A program made the position numbers and the translations under genes. The notes under the pieces were generated by a model. That model was not told the origin of the DNA, searched no databases, and saw only the letters and a program-made list of their open reading frames with translations. A DNA stretch of 64,000 bases from Trichostrongylus colubriformis (taxonomy: Eukaryota > Nematoda > Chromadorea > Rhabditida > Trichostrongylidae): contig OZ022260.1 in assembly GCA_963978905.1 (NCBI GenBank), positions 17,845,725 to 17,909,724 of the forward strand, given 5' to 3'. Positions within the stretch are counted from its first letter, which is position 1, and every line of letters begins with the position of its first letter. Below are positions 11,976 to 23,569 of this stretch, one piece after another.

Positions 11976-12639
11976 TTATGCCAATACGAGGTTAGCATTG
12001 GAGGCTTTATTGCCTGTGAGCTTCCACCATCTTGTCTTCTTCAAAAGCCTAGAAGTAGAATGAAGCTGTTTGATTTGTAAAATGTCCTAACAAGTGCCTT
12101 TATATCTCTAGCGTTGCCCTTTGAGATCGCCTCTGGAACAACAGACTCACCCAAGCTTCCACCAGTAGAAGCTCGCGCCCTTACTAAATGTTTCGGTGGA
12201 CGGATGTGACTTATTTGACTCAATGTTCAATGCACATATACGCGTCAGAAAGTCCTGCCGTGCACGTCATTCTTTCTGCAGGACGGGATGTCATATAAAA
12301 GACAGGAGATCAGTGTAATTCGAGAGATACTCGTTTCGTTATCATTTGTGGCTTTCTCGTGGAAATCTAGAATGATCCTAATACTTTCCTTCCCAAAATT
12401 TTCGTCTGGTAAGGCCAAAATAGAATACATCACATCGGAGACCCTTACTCTCCCTTGGTCTTCCACTGAGAACAGCTCAGAATTTGCAAAGAACTCTTTG
12501 GGTGAATCAAACCTTGCCAATGCTTCTACTACCCAGTACAGTTGCATGGAGAGGCACTTAAAGGGTACAGGTGCCACACCAGAGAGTTGAGTCAATCCTC
12601 GTTGCAGGAAAAGTGCTCCCCGAGTAAAAGCAAAATTGA
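11976..12639 (-). CDS. Possible three-exon gene 3' part, unidentified
   Basis: Exons in transcript order are 12639-12266, 12218-12151 and 12048-11976. The introns are 47 and 101 nt, with acceptors tgtttcaattcag, gcattgaacattgag and ttcattctacttctag; the second donor is a strong GTGAGT, the first a weak GTGCAC. All phases agree. The long first exon (124 full codons) encodes a well-mixed, soluble-looking sequence with blocks such as LYWVVEALARFDSPKEFF and GRVRVSDVMYSILALPDENF. The end is aromatic and basic (SFYWWKL). If the first intron is not used, the frame instead ends at a TGA at 12245. It is not assigned to a family. The gene must have at least one more upstream exon, in phase 1. Confidence 0.42.
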
Positions 12640-13384
12640 CTGAATTGAAACATTATGTAACCTGATTCTGCAGACCAGATGTGTCAAAAGTCCTCATGAT
12701 GTTAAAAGGAAGTCTGCGTGGCCCATTCCGCATGGACTAATTCTTTTTGAAAAATCGACGCATTCAGCTAACTTTAGCGGCAGAGTTACAACAATTTGCA
12801 AATGTGGTTGCTACCACTGTTGTTGTCCTGCCGTGAGGTAACACCAATGTGTACTAGCACATATCAAAGACCCCCCGCGATACTGTCAAAACGACATGTC
12901 GGCGTGTTTGATGAGAGCGCATAAAAATTTGTCATAATCGCTTTACAACCGCCTCAAACAAACACAAAACGCACTCCTATGTGGCACAGTCTAGTTCTGT
13001 GCAGTGCCAGCGCAGTCACAGGGTCCTTTCCTTTTTTACATGAAGGACTTACCCTTCACAATCATAGCCAGCAAAGATAGAGGCTTCCGATTTCAGGCTT
13101 ATTCGTTGATCCGTGTAGATGCTTTCTTCCCACACCACTCTGGTAGCAATAAGTTGTCCGTAGTGATCATAGGCCTGCTCGCCCCTGTCTAGGATTTGAC
13201 CTTCGTCCTGAATTCCTGCTTCTCTCCAATTTACATATTTCCTATGAAAAATTGTTCCACTTTCTATTTCAGCAACATTACTATCATCATCTTACACTTT
13301 CACAGACTCTCTTTTCGAAGGTGTTGGCTAAATTCATTGCACTTATGTTCTATAGACGTTCATATACTCATTCAAATGTTTCTA
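12640..13384. other. Intergenic stretch, no reliable gene
   Basis: I searched for an upstream exon of the minus-strand gene ending at 11976 and found no donor in the required phase. No other structure was seen. Confidence 0.3.
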
Positions 13385-13560
13385 CTATACTGATTCAAAA
13401 TTAAGTCTGTGGCACATATCAGAGAGAATGATAACTCCTGGGTCCAAAGAGATGGTAGTGGTCTTTAATTTTTGAGGAAATAAGCTCCCAAAACGTCCAC
13501 TCTCAAATCCACTGGACCTCTTACAGTCGATGCACAGATGAAGTTTTGGTCCGCTATCAT
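13385..13560 (-). repeat. Three-copy local repeat, copy A
   Basis: This copy shares most of its length with 14025-14185 (direct orientation, about 640 bp away) and, more weakly, with 14858-14945. Common blocks include cctgggtc(c/t)aaag and the segment cactggacctcttacagtcg. On the minus strand it is open and includes CIDCKRSSGFESGRF, a peptide also found in copy B. Confidence 0.65.
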
Positions 13561-14024
13561 ACTTCGTAGCACAGACGTCGACGGCGGCGCTGCTGCGGCA
13601 CGCTCTATTTTTAACGCCCTACTGCATCATACTACAACACGATGATCGTGACGGAACCCTGAGAGAATGCTGGCATAGTGCCGAACTGCAGCAAAATGCC
13701 AAAGACAATGGTGCGTGCGTTATGAATAAAACGTGTTGCGACGGTGCCGCATTATCGCCGTCGGCTGCCAGCTTCTCTGTAGCAAAGTATGAAGACGGCC
13801 TCACCCTCCCAGGAGAGCGTGATACCGACTAATCAACCAGACCCATGGGTATGGAATGCTTGGTGCACTTGGAGGGTTTTGATATTAATGAGACTTGAAT
13901 ATACGAGTGGTAACGGTGCAGCTTGTCATTACCTCCGCTTCTATCTCTATATAAATCTTCCCACATATCTGCCTTTTCGTCACTGATGAGTTATAGTTGT
14001 ACATATATACTCATTAAAATGTTT

Positions 14025-14185
14025 TTACTATACTGAATGAAAATCAAGTCTATGGCGCATATCAGAGAGACTGATAACTCCTGGGTCTAAAGGGATGGTA
14101 GTAGTCATAAGTTTTTGAAACGTCCACTCTCAAATCCACTGGACCTCTTACAGTCGATACACAGATCAGGGTTTTGGGAAGCCCT
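14025..14185 (-). repeat. Three-copy local repeat, copy B, overlapping a minus-strand open frame
   Basis: Close relative of copy A. It lacks about 15 bases in the middle (the gaggaaataagctcc block). A minus-strand frame of about 98 codons (14398 down to 14105) enters the repeat and ends inside it. The upstream part reads like protein (RQMYGEFCEHAGCGIFEDMY), but no splice partner was found. It could be an exon, an element relic or chance. Confidence 0.6.
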
Positions 14186-14857
14186 CATACTTCCTGGTAA
14201 GTATTGAACGCTGTGATTTTGACGAAGCCGTTTCCACAGCGCAGTTAAGGGCTTCGGCTCAGGCCTTAAATGTATTGGCCTGATTTTTTTATACATATCT
14301 TCGAAGATTCCACATCCCGCATGTTCACAAAATTCGCCATACATTTGTCTTGGCGCGAAATTGACCGTTCCGTACTGCTTATCTACACCAACGATCACAT
14401 CTTACGATACTATCAACAGTGAATTTATTCACTGTCGAAGCCGCAATTGACAACAGGCTGACGCGATCGTATCGCTCCGTCGTATGGTGGCAGGTTGCCA
14501 CGAAAAAAAAACTGGATAAGCACGACTGCATGACGATAGACAAAATTTTAAATTTGTCATCGATGGCGTACATCGATAGCGTATGTCAATCATGATTACT
14601 GTATGCCCGTAACTGTGTACTGGAGAAATCGAGAAAGGTGCAGTTCGATTTCGGGAAATTTTCAAAGTCTATTCGATTCGAGTTCTCAGAGAGTCATTTT
14701 GTTCCATGTTTTTCTGGAACGCTTCAGAAGTTTTCTATGAAGAATGAGTTTGTCTTATTTAGTTTCGCCTGTTCCCTGTATGTTCTGCACCTGGTCACTT
14801 TCCGTGCAGCTGAATAGTATCACTTGAGTTGTAGAGCTGCGCAAGGCGAAAGGGCTG

Positions 14858-14945
14858 GGAGCATCAAAGAGGTGGTAGTGGTCCATTCCTGAAGAAATAA
14901 GCTCCCAAAGCCTTCACCTACAAATCCACTAAACCTTTACCAATG
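14858..14945 (-). repeat. Three-copy local repeat, copy C, partial and diverged
   Basis: It keeps the blocks gaggtggtagtggtc and gaaataagctcccaaa and the 'caaatccact' segment of copies A and B, but is more diverged and interrupted by stops on the minus strand. Confidence 0.5.
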
Positions 14946-15336
14946 CGACAAGTGTCTTCTACTTCATAAATACTGTTTTACCTATGTTTGTAGCATTTAC
15001 ACTTCCGGGTTATATGTGTAAATGCCTATAATGAAGTTCAAGTATATTACGTAACGACAGGGCGTTCGAAGAAGGAAAAGAGGACTAACGTATTCATTGG
15101 AATAGTCATAAACAAGTATAGAGATCTTTGATAGACTGCGTCATAGACTCTTCGTCCTTTACAAGTTTGCCGTGCTCCTTCATCCTATTTGCACCAGCAA
15201 GCCTACAAACAAAGCCGCCATTTCTATTTCCAAAGTACAAGATAAGAAAATGTTTCAATGGGATTCCGTCCCCGATAAATGCTTAAAATAAATGTCATCA
15301 AATAGTATTCATTTGCATACTCCTCAATTCAGCTAG

Positions 15337-15652
15337 ATGCAGAAAGATTTGTCTGCTGCATTTTTACTCTTACTAGCTGCATTTACTTTTACTAAAGAAT
15401 CTTTTCTTTTCACCCTTCCGTGCTTCGAAAAGAGCGGGATTAGTAGCCAACTCCTCCATTTCAATGTAAGGCCGACTTCAGACTCAGCGATCTGGCGATT
15501 TCACGATTGTGCAGTTTTGCGTTTGTACGATTCCGCGATTTTGCAGTCTCGCACGCGAATCTGCGATGATGAGATTCTGCAAGACTGCCGCTTGGCATGT
15601 AACGCTGATCTGCAGACTTCGTTATGATTTTGTGTCCACTACTGCACAGTAA
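15337..15652 (+). CDS. Possible small secreted Cys-containing protein, two exons
   Basis: Exon 1 (15337-15465) begins with an ATG directly after a TAG that could act as a splice or trans-splice acceptor, and ends at a GTAAGG donor. A 49-nt intron leads to exon 2 (15515-15652, acceptor cacgattgtgcag, ending in TAA), in phase 0. The 88-residue product starts like a signal peptide (MQKDLSAAFLLLLAAFTF) and has about six cysteines after it. Caution: exon 2 lies in a stretch with repeated 'cgattttgc'-like words, which can create open frames by chance. The family is unknown. Confidence 0.33.
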
Positions 15653-16978
15653 TGTTCCCTTGAGTTTTTACTGGGGAGTGGTAACGAGTAGAAGCGATGC
15701 CTCCTACATACGTATAGTGGCCCACTTCAGAGGGAACACCGTCGAGGACAGTTAACCATTTCTAAGGAGATTAACAAGAAATTCCGACAGTGTCTCCTTA
15801 TAACGCTGGGCAACAGACCGAAGGCCACACCAAAGAAATCACCAAAACCCCAGCGATGCTTTTTTCAGGCATACACGGTGTTCTCCAACGTAAATCCCAG
15901 TGGTGGACGATGTTCATTCAACTAATACCACCTGAAGGACGCGTATTGCTGAGCTTTTCGACGGCTATAAGCCATCGGCGTCCGGCAATTCTTTGACCCT
16001 GCGGCTTAACCGCTGCTCCAGCGGCTTCCACCGCAGCCATTGCTCGTAATCCGAGCGTTCTTGCTCGCGGCAATGCTACTGATGTTCCTGACTACGGCTA
16101 CCGTAGTTCCAATAGAACGGCCCTTCCTTGTTATCCTTGCTTGGGGAACAAATTACCTTCCCCCTACTCTCCTTTAGTTCAAGAATTGCACCTTATAATA
16201 ATAGTTTTATCGATACAGGAAAGATAGATATGCGATCCTCCGAGATGGAATGACCCATTATAGTCGAGTGAAATCGTAAAATGTTCTATACGATTTCAAA
16301 GCCCAACCATTGGTGTGCTCGGCCTTGCAGGGAAGGAGGGTGATGTCTTTTTAAACCTGAAGCTTCTCGGATTGAGTTGAGCCAAAGAGAGAATTCCTAA
16401 CGCACGAGAATTGTTCCTCATTCCACAATCGCTTTTCCACTCGCGTCATCATCCATTTTCACTCTCCCATTCCTGCGCATAAAGCAGATTGCTAAGATGT
16501 CATCTGTTTCATGCCATTGGTTTCTACATCTATTTACATTGTGTATCTAAGAACTGCTAGGTTTTACAACTTTATTTTCGTCAGAATTAATTAACAGTGG
16601 GCCTCGTGTGTTTCCTTCTGATTCATACTCGCTTTAAAATCTGCTGTATTTCTTTTCTTCTAGTTCCACAAAAAATTTTAAGCTTTGGAAGCATATTTAT
16701 GATAGTAAGTATGCTGTGAAATACTTTTTCCACAAAAAATGGTTCATGATATTCGTCAAAAAATTATCGCGCAAATTCAATGATCCATTCGGCAGGGCTA
16801 GAAAAGATTTCAAAATCGCAGAATCTATGCCGTTAAAGTCTTCCGCACAAGTGTCCATCGAACGAAGCACTTTTGAATCCAGAAGGGCTTCGTCTCATGT
16901 GCAGTTCCGCAGGTCACTAAATTTGACAAAAGTACCTCATTTCCAAAATTTCTCTGCACAAATTTCTTTTCACGGACC
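15653..16978. other. Intergenic stretch, no reliable gene
   Basis: A CpG-richer block occurs at 15960-16110 with the dispersed motif at 16099. An open frame at 16716-17042 has low-complexity Lys/Phe/Ser content and enters the direct repeat; I do not call it a gene. Confidence 0.35.
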
Positions 16979-17125
16979 AGGGATGAGACAGGTTCCACTT
17001 CCTCATGTTTGCCCTCAATTATCTGTAATTACCTGTTCCTAATTACATGTGTACCTCTGATTTAATTTTTTTTTTTGGAGGCATCTCAATTTTTCAAAAG
17101 GCAAGAGTCTAGCAAGGTCCAAAAC
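16979..17125 (+). repeat. Direct duplication, copy 1 (147 bp)
   Basis: Nearly identical to 17387-17532. The two copies differ mainly in the length of a T-run and near 'tttttcaaaaggc' versus 'tttttttaaaggc'. They are 408 bp apart start to start and in the same orientation. Confidence 0.85.
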
Positions 17126-17386
17126 CGGTCACCTCTATTTATTTCAACATCGGGCATAAAGATCTTCTCGAAAACGCTTTTCCTTTTCTCGTCATCATTT
17201 TACATCGCACTTCCCTATGATTCCCCTGATTTTGTGTTTGACTGCATCGCTTTCATATCTGTACTTCATGTTGTGAAGGTTGTGGTTTGATCGAACATTT
17301 ATATCAGTTCTACATGCTATATAACTGAGATCTGGGTTCTGAGTATCCCAATTGCGCAAGAATTTTGGCAGTGCCAGCAGCATGAA

Positions 17387-17532
17387 AGGGATGAGACAGG
17401 TTCCACTTCCTCATGTTTGCCCTCAATTATCTGTAATTACCTGTTCCTAATTACATGTGTACCTCTGATTTAATTTTTTTTTTGGAGGCATCTCAATTTT
17501 TTTAAAGGCAAGAGTCTAGCAAGGTCCAAAAC
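17387..17532 (+). repeat. Direct duplication, copy 2 (146 bp)
   Basis: Second copy of the 16979-17125 segment. The boundaries are sharp (agggatgagacagg at the left, aaggtccaaaac at the right), and the 261 bp between copies is single-copy here. No target-site duplication or terminal repeat points to a transposon. Confidence 0.85.
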
Positions 17533-19045
17533 AATACTAAGTTTATTTAGAAGGAAAATTTGCATTACACCGCATTCTATTCACACTGTACCGTAAAGGC
17601 CCCCGACGACTTTTTTCGCTAAATATGCTAATCATTTGGAGCAGATGGTCCAACTTGATCAGACTGTCTGTGTGTGAAGAGAAACACAATCGCTTACCGT
17701 ACACATAACCTACTTGTGAGTGATCGACTGCTTTTCATCGTGCCGACTCCAAGAGCGGATTAGTGGCACGATGTCTCAAATAGAATTGGCTGGATACGGT
17801 TACTGACTTTACCGTTGTCCATGGACCTTTATGAGGTGTTTCTCATTTTAAACTCCATGGAACTCACTAGATGGATAAAAACCTCCTTGGTCAGGGCAAG
17901 CATTCAACCCAAACTTGATTCCGGACCATGCGTATAGGAGCAGCACTACTTCCACTTGGATCAACTGGGAACATATAGGAGTAATTCCCTATTTCAGCTC
18001 CCTCCATTCCTTTTTTTCTTTCTTTCCTGTTCCTAAAGCCCGTGAGATATCGAGTTGGCCCTTTGGCTGTCAGTGATGCTTTGCAATGAGACGTCAGATA
18101 ACTTCCTCAATATATGTAAGAAATGCGACGGAAAGTCGGAAATTTGAATCAAAAACCAAATCAGCGATTAAAACCACCATTTTAGGTATTCAGCCGATCC
18201 CTTACTTTCTAGAAAAAGCCATAATTGTTGCGCGACACCTGTCGCGATTGCGGCTGGCGATAGCGCTGAGGCGAGTGCGCGCCACATTTTCGCTGAATCC
18301 AAGGTAATTCACAATGTTATCATGGGCGCGTCTGTTGGTCATTCATCAAAATTCAACGCAAAACGTCTACAGGTGCTCAGTGATCTGATCGTCCACACTG
18401 ATAACCACCACGCAATGTTCAACGGGCGTGATTAATTTCTGTGTGAATCACTATTCCACTCTGATAAGATATAAGAGATAAGGCGCAATCTCGAGTATAA
18501 TGTTGGAATGGAATGTTGCAACGGGTTTTTAAAGGTATTAAATTATAATTAATGGAGGACAATGTATAGCATTTACTTTTGATTTTGAGCATCTTCAACT
18601 CAAAGTGAAGAAATAATTGAATAGATCTCCAGTTAAAGCTGCCAATATCGCTCAGAGAAGTTTAGGAAGACAGACATTCATATCAGTACTGAGAAGCAAC
18701 CCTCCACCCCGGATGGATGTGTATTATTTCACTGATTCTGTTGGTATACTGAGAAAGTTCGAATAAGAAAGGCTATCGATACATTGACGATAGCCACAGT
18801 ACTGCTATCTTGTGCGAAATATGGTTATCAATTCAATCAAATACCGACCTTCAAAAATTTCTTATCCAGATTACGTGAAAACCTTGGGTTGTTGCACCGG
18901 ACACAACACCAACACATTAAGGACTCCTCAAACAGTGCTCAGCACTGATCTGAGGTCTTAACAAATACAGGGGGAACAAAATATTGATAGGAGGCCTGAT
19001 ACATAATTATCTGTTGTTACCTTGCCCTGTCTCTTTACGCAACAG
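17533..19045. other. Intergenic stretch, no reliable gene
   Basis: Scattered short frames only. TACCGTA motifs occur at 17589 and 17695. Confidence 0.35.
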
Positions 19046-19374
19046 TAGCGCAGGATGTTAGAAAATGCGTATTGTTTGCACGGTCAGAAGATCGATTTCT
19101 CCATCGCCGAAATAGCCGCCCACTTTGGAGCATCCTTGATCGACAAATCGGGGCTAAGCCGAATACGAGCAGAGAAGAGTCATTGCATAGAACTACTGGA
19201 ATGTTTCTAGGCTTCCTTATGGGAATGATGGCATGGCGCATCCAAAAGAAGCTGGACATAGATGAAGAGCCAATCTTCAATACATGTTTCTATTTTTATT
19301 TGGGGTTCAGCGATAATCAAAACATTCCAGGTTACTGTAGGGTTCTTCATATGCATAAGAATATAGGGGCCACC
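19046..19374 (+). CDS. Candidate internal exon of an unidentified gene
   Basis: The exon opens exactly after a strong acceptor (ctgtctctttacgcaacag) and stays open in one frame only for 109 codons. It ends at a GTAAGT donor (19375). The other two frames close within a few codons. The product mixes basic and polar residues, then has a hydrophobic Met/Leu-rich patch (GMFLGFLMGMMAW) and an acidic stretch. No partner exon in the right phase was found on either side, so the gene structure is open. Confidence 0.33.
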
Positions 19375-20600
19375 GTAAGTACTTATAATACACCTAAACG
19401 CCTGTATATCGACATGATTACCAGAACTTCTTTTCAATGGAACCGTTTCTCTACAGTGCTCTACTAGTTTTGCTTTTGTAAAGTATCTTGCGTTGATTAG
19501 AAATGCTCTCAGTACTGAACTACGCACTGACTTTTCAACTAAGTTCAAAACGAATTTCAGTACGGTATACCATTTTGATTGATGCAGAACCTATTAATTT
19601 AAGTAATTCCTAACCTTTGGATACTGCCGTTCAAGCCTGCCTCAAGGATGCCTCAAACTATATGGTGGTCTATTTTCGTGCTGAACTTTCAGCAGCGAAA
19701 ACTTTCAATTTGCGTGCGCTAAAACCAGGTAAAATATTGTTGGTAGCATCAAGCTGTCAGCTCCACTGAGTCCATGACTAGTAACTTTATATTACTAGAA
19801 TTTTGACGGTATATTTTCTCTGGGTTACGGAATGGCTGAATTCATTATACCACTGGGAGCATTCTTCATCCCAAAGGCCCTTCCGGATCCCATATGACTG
19901 GCTGTCATTGTCCCTTTAGCCTTGTCACGAAGCTGGTTTTTTTTGCTGTGGTGTGTTCTTTTTCTGACGCCTTCTTCACAAAGCGGAGCTTCTGTTGGCG
20001 ACCATATGGGGTGCGGTCATCTTCTCGATGATGGATGACCCGCTCATCGACGCTTTCACGCGAGTACTTCTTCTCATCCTTACAGTTCAAACAACTCCTC
20101 ATATCGTCAATGGTTTGACAAGGGCTCTCATGAAACCGATGACAGTGCGGTTCGATGCACCGTATACTGTGAATAAAGTTCAATAACAAAATCAAGTGTT
20201 CACTCCCTCTCAAAACAATCCTCTTCACTTCCGTTACGGTATTTCAGAGGGACTTGAGTGCAATGCTAACGTTCACCACTTGCATCGAACACAGCACTCT
20301 ATCGTGCGAATGCCGAACAAACACTTTAGCGCCACTTTGTGAAGTACTGTGGTGTGATCAAAGTGTGGATTATCACGAACACAGTTTTCTAAAAATTTCT
20401 GCACGTTTTGTTTTCGCTGAAGTACCTAAAGAATGTGGTTAACTCTTTGAAATACGGTTTCCGGTATGTTGGCGCTCGAGCTTACCCATAACTGCTGGTA
20501 TTTACTGTGATCAACATAGCGCATAGGTGGTCTTCTTCAGACGATACTCAATCAAGGGAAAGGTATACCGGGGATATCTTTCAATTGGTGCAGCTATATA
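19375..20600. other. Intergenic or intronic stretch
   Basis: No exon chain was found. A minus-strand open frame at 19905-20228 is unsupported by splice sites. Confidence 0.3.
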
Positions 20601-21108
20601 CAGTAGCGCTCAAAAGTCTTCGGCCAAAACTCTTTTGTCATAACTTTTTTTCTTCTTGACCAAATTTGACAAAATTTTAATATGTGATGCCTGAACCTAT
20701 TGCCAACATTTCCTTCTACTTGAGTGCCGCTTGACACTTTTCATGGTTTTTTACAAAAATTTACTACAAGACCACCCAAAAAAAAGTAAAAGGCTTGGTC
20801 AAGGGGAACGGCTTCCTTTACAAAAACAAAACGAGCAAGCCTCAGAGAACATTAATATTCTGTAGAAAGACCACGACTTTTGATGACAGCGGCACAGCGG
20901 GACGCCATAGCGATGGCACTGCAAAAACAAAAAAATTCATATAACCGCGTAACCTATACCGTTGAGCGCCAAAATAGTATATTAAGTATGCAGTGTCTCC
21001 AAGTACAACATACTAAAATTTCTCTTAAATCGGTGCAGTTGCAAAAAAGTTACAAGTGAAAAACCCCAAGTGAAAGACCATTTCGCCGAAGACTTTTGAG
21101 CGCTACTG
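20601..21108 (-). mobile_element. Tc1-like transposon relic (508 bp)
   Basis: The element is bounded by inverted terminal repeats. The left end begins CAGTAGCGCTCAAAAGTCTT (20601), the right end is its reverse complement (to 21108), and the match runs for about 24 bp. Both ends are flanked by TA (20599-20600 and 21109-21110), the target duplication of Tc1/mariner elements. Inside, the minus strand keeps only the C-terminal tail of a Tc1-type transposase. The catalytic domain is absent, so the copy cannot move by itself. Confidence 0.88.
20852..20917 (-). pseudogene. C-terminal remnant of a Tc1-like transposase
   Basis: Read on the minus strand, about 21 codons end in SRCAAVIKSRGLSTEY and a TAA. 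This is the typical last segment of Tc1-family transposases, which often end in R..AVI...G..T.Y. It lies inside the 20601-21108 element in the expected orientation. The DNA-binding and DDE/D catalytic parts are deleted. Confidence 0.82.
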
Positions 21109-23340
21109 TACGTATCTCCAACTGCGGCAGAGGATCACATGCGTGGTATAATTTGGGAGAACTTCCCTGATTCGTGTTCAAATTGCAATGTATATCCATA
21201 GGCTTGCAAGGGCACAGAGAGTGTTCTACCAAAATCGGAGTCTTTACTCGCAAAAAGGGAGCGGAGAAAGACGGTCTCAAAATGAGAAGGTATTCAGCAG
21301 AGTCTGAGTAGTTTGGGGTGCTCCGTGCCATGGATTTTTGAGTTGTCTGAAGAAATTCATGAGGGATAGCTAAGCCTTTTAATTGGGTCATTACGGTGGC
21401 TAACACTCTCACGTAGCTTGAACTTGCCTTTTCTATCCGCCATCTATCGAGTCAGTCGCAGTATTCGAAGCGTAAGTGCAAAAACATTGATTATAGAAAA
21501 ACTTAAACTATAATTTGTTGTAATCGAAGGCGGTTAAGCCCTTCGACGAAATTTACGAAATGAAACTGTTGCGACCTCAACAGCATCTGAGCAGGATTAT
21601 TCGTGGAGCAAGGTAAGCGCACCACCCGAATGCGAGCTCTATCACCAAAAAAAAATTACAATTCTGCCGTGTGGAAGAGCATTATGTGTGCTACTGCCGC
21701 ATGCTGCAATTTATTTCACGCCTGACGTAACGGTAAATTTCCTCTGCCCCGCCACAGTTATGGCATTCCCTGTAAGACCGCTTCGCAGACTTTGCCATCT
21801 TGCGATTTTCCGGGATCGGACTTTCGCACGCGATACTATAACCTTGAGATTGTGCCGTAGGTTCTCAAGCTGAGCCGCGACACCGCAAATTCGCAAAGTC
21901 TGCCGACGGCTTAACCATGACAGCAACGTTTTCCGAAACCCTTTCAATTCCTACGCCCATCTGCTAACAAAAAAGTATAACTTGATAAACTTACAAGTAA
22001 TCGTTGTGTCCCTGGCATCGACAAAGTCGCATTTTATCAACGAATCACACACACACACTCACAAAGACTGTAAATCATATAGACATAATCTGTTTGAGCA
22101 AGACAGATCGATGTGTGTGTGTGTTGAGGAGTTCCTCTCGTTGATTTTCTCTTATTCTCGTCCGCTCACTCACAACATCTCATGATTGTCATCGTGTCTC
22201 GAAGCGATAAGTCCTTACATGTACACATGGAAAACGGTCTTAATCGCTGCAACAAACACTTCCACATCATGTACGGTTCGTCATGGATTAGTGGTCGACG
22301 AGGTTCCTGGCGACCACAAAGACTGCCATACCCAGTATGTCAACATAGTGAGAAGAAATACAAGTGCAGATTCTATTAACTACATAGCATATCCACTTGT
22401 GGGCCTACAATTGCAGTAGTACTACTGTAGAATTGAAATAAGGCTAATTAACAGTCTTTCAAAGTATAAGAGAAAATTAGTTGATTTTCAGGATGTGGGA
22501 CATGCACTAGGCTTTTAGTCGAGATTAAAGAGCCACTGAATTCCATTTTGAGGGTCAGTGGGTCAGGAGACGCAATATGGCATGAGCTCGAATTTGCACT
22601 CCTCCTCCTTTTACAGGATTCAACCATCATTTTTGTTACATGATCCGGTGGTGAAGCCGAGGTTGGTCTGTAGTTTGCTGTCAGGTGTGTGGAGTGCAAT
22701 GGTGCGCAATGCACGAATGATTTTTTACAGTGTCCTGCCCTCCCTAACCCACATTGACCCCATTTTGATGATGTTAACTTCGGTTTTCAACCTTTCATAG
22801 CCAGCTATTACCCAGTAAGTGACCCCGAAAGGATGAAATGCGGGCGAAATCCACTCCAAAGATTGCATATATGGCACCTCTATCCACCATGCCACTGTTG
22901 CTTCGTCCGGGCTACACTATTTCTCGAATGTGACTTCAAAAATCCTCACACTTTGGGTAAATGTCTGCTCTCTGAGCAGATCATAGAGCCATTTTTGAGC
23001 TCACGATTGCTTACTTTTGGCCTGTTCCATCAGAGAACTGATTAAAAAAGAATGATTGAAGATTGTGACTCTGTCAGTGCATATGATCACGTCTGCAAAT
23101 TGTGAAGCCTTTTTAAGGGTCCCCAGATTTTGCTTGACTTCTCGTTAAAAAAAACCCTTCGAGTCTCATACTGACTCTCTCGGTGTCTGTTATGACACAC
23201 AGTGGCGATAACTATTGTCTGCTGTGTAACCGGAGCGATAATCGACGATTATGACACCTCAGCTTTCCCCGATCAATCATAACATATGCCATTGAACACA
23301 TGTGTGAATATATGTGTGTATAAGTGCGACGCTCTGAATG
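21109..23340. other. Intergenic stretch with (CA)n/(GT)n tracts
   Basis: A CA-rich tract (22046-22063) and a GT-rich tract (22112-22125) are inverted relative to each other and could pair. Plus- and minus-strand frames at 21050-21412, 22448-22800 and 22833-23045 lack splice support. Confidence 0.35.
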
Positions 23341-23387
23341 AGTCCACTGATCTTAATCTCATATTATGAAATTAAGATCAGTGGACT
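23341..23387. repeat. Perfect 17-bp hairpin
   Basis: Arms 23341-23357 and 23371-23387 (AGTCCACTGATCTTAAT and its reverse complement) with a 13-nt loop. It lies about 180 bp outside the mariner relic and is not part of its terminal repeats. Confidence 0.85.
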
Positions 23388-23569
23388 TATTTCGAGCTCC
23401 CTTGACCAATTGATCAAGTTCTCAAATTATTAGAGAAACATCTATGCGTTAATTCATTAGTTTGCTTGTTATTCGAGTGTATATCAGTGAGTTGCAGACG
23501 GTTTGAACCTTCTTGGAGTCCATGTAATCGATTTCTTGGGATGCGCCACATGGCAAATCAGGCTATGTA

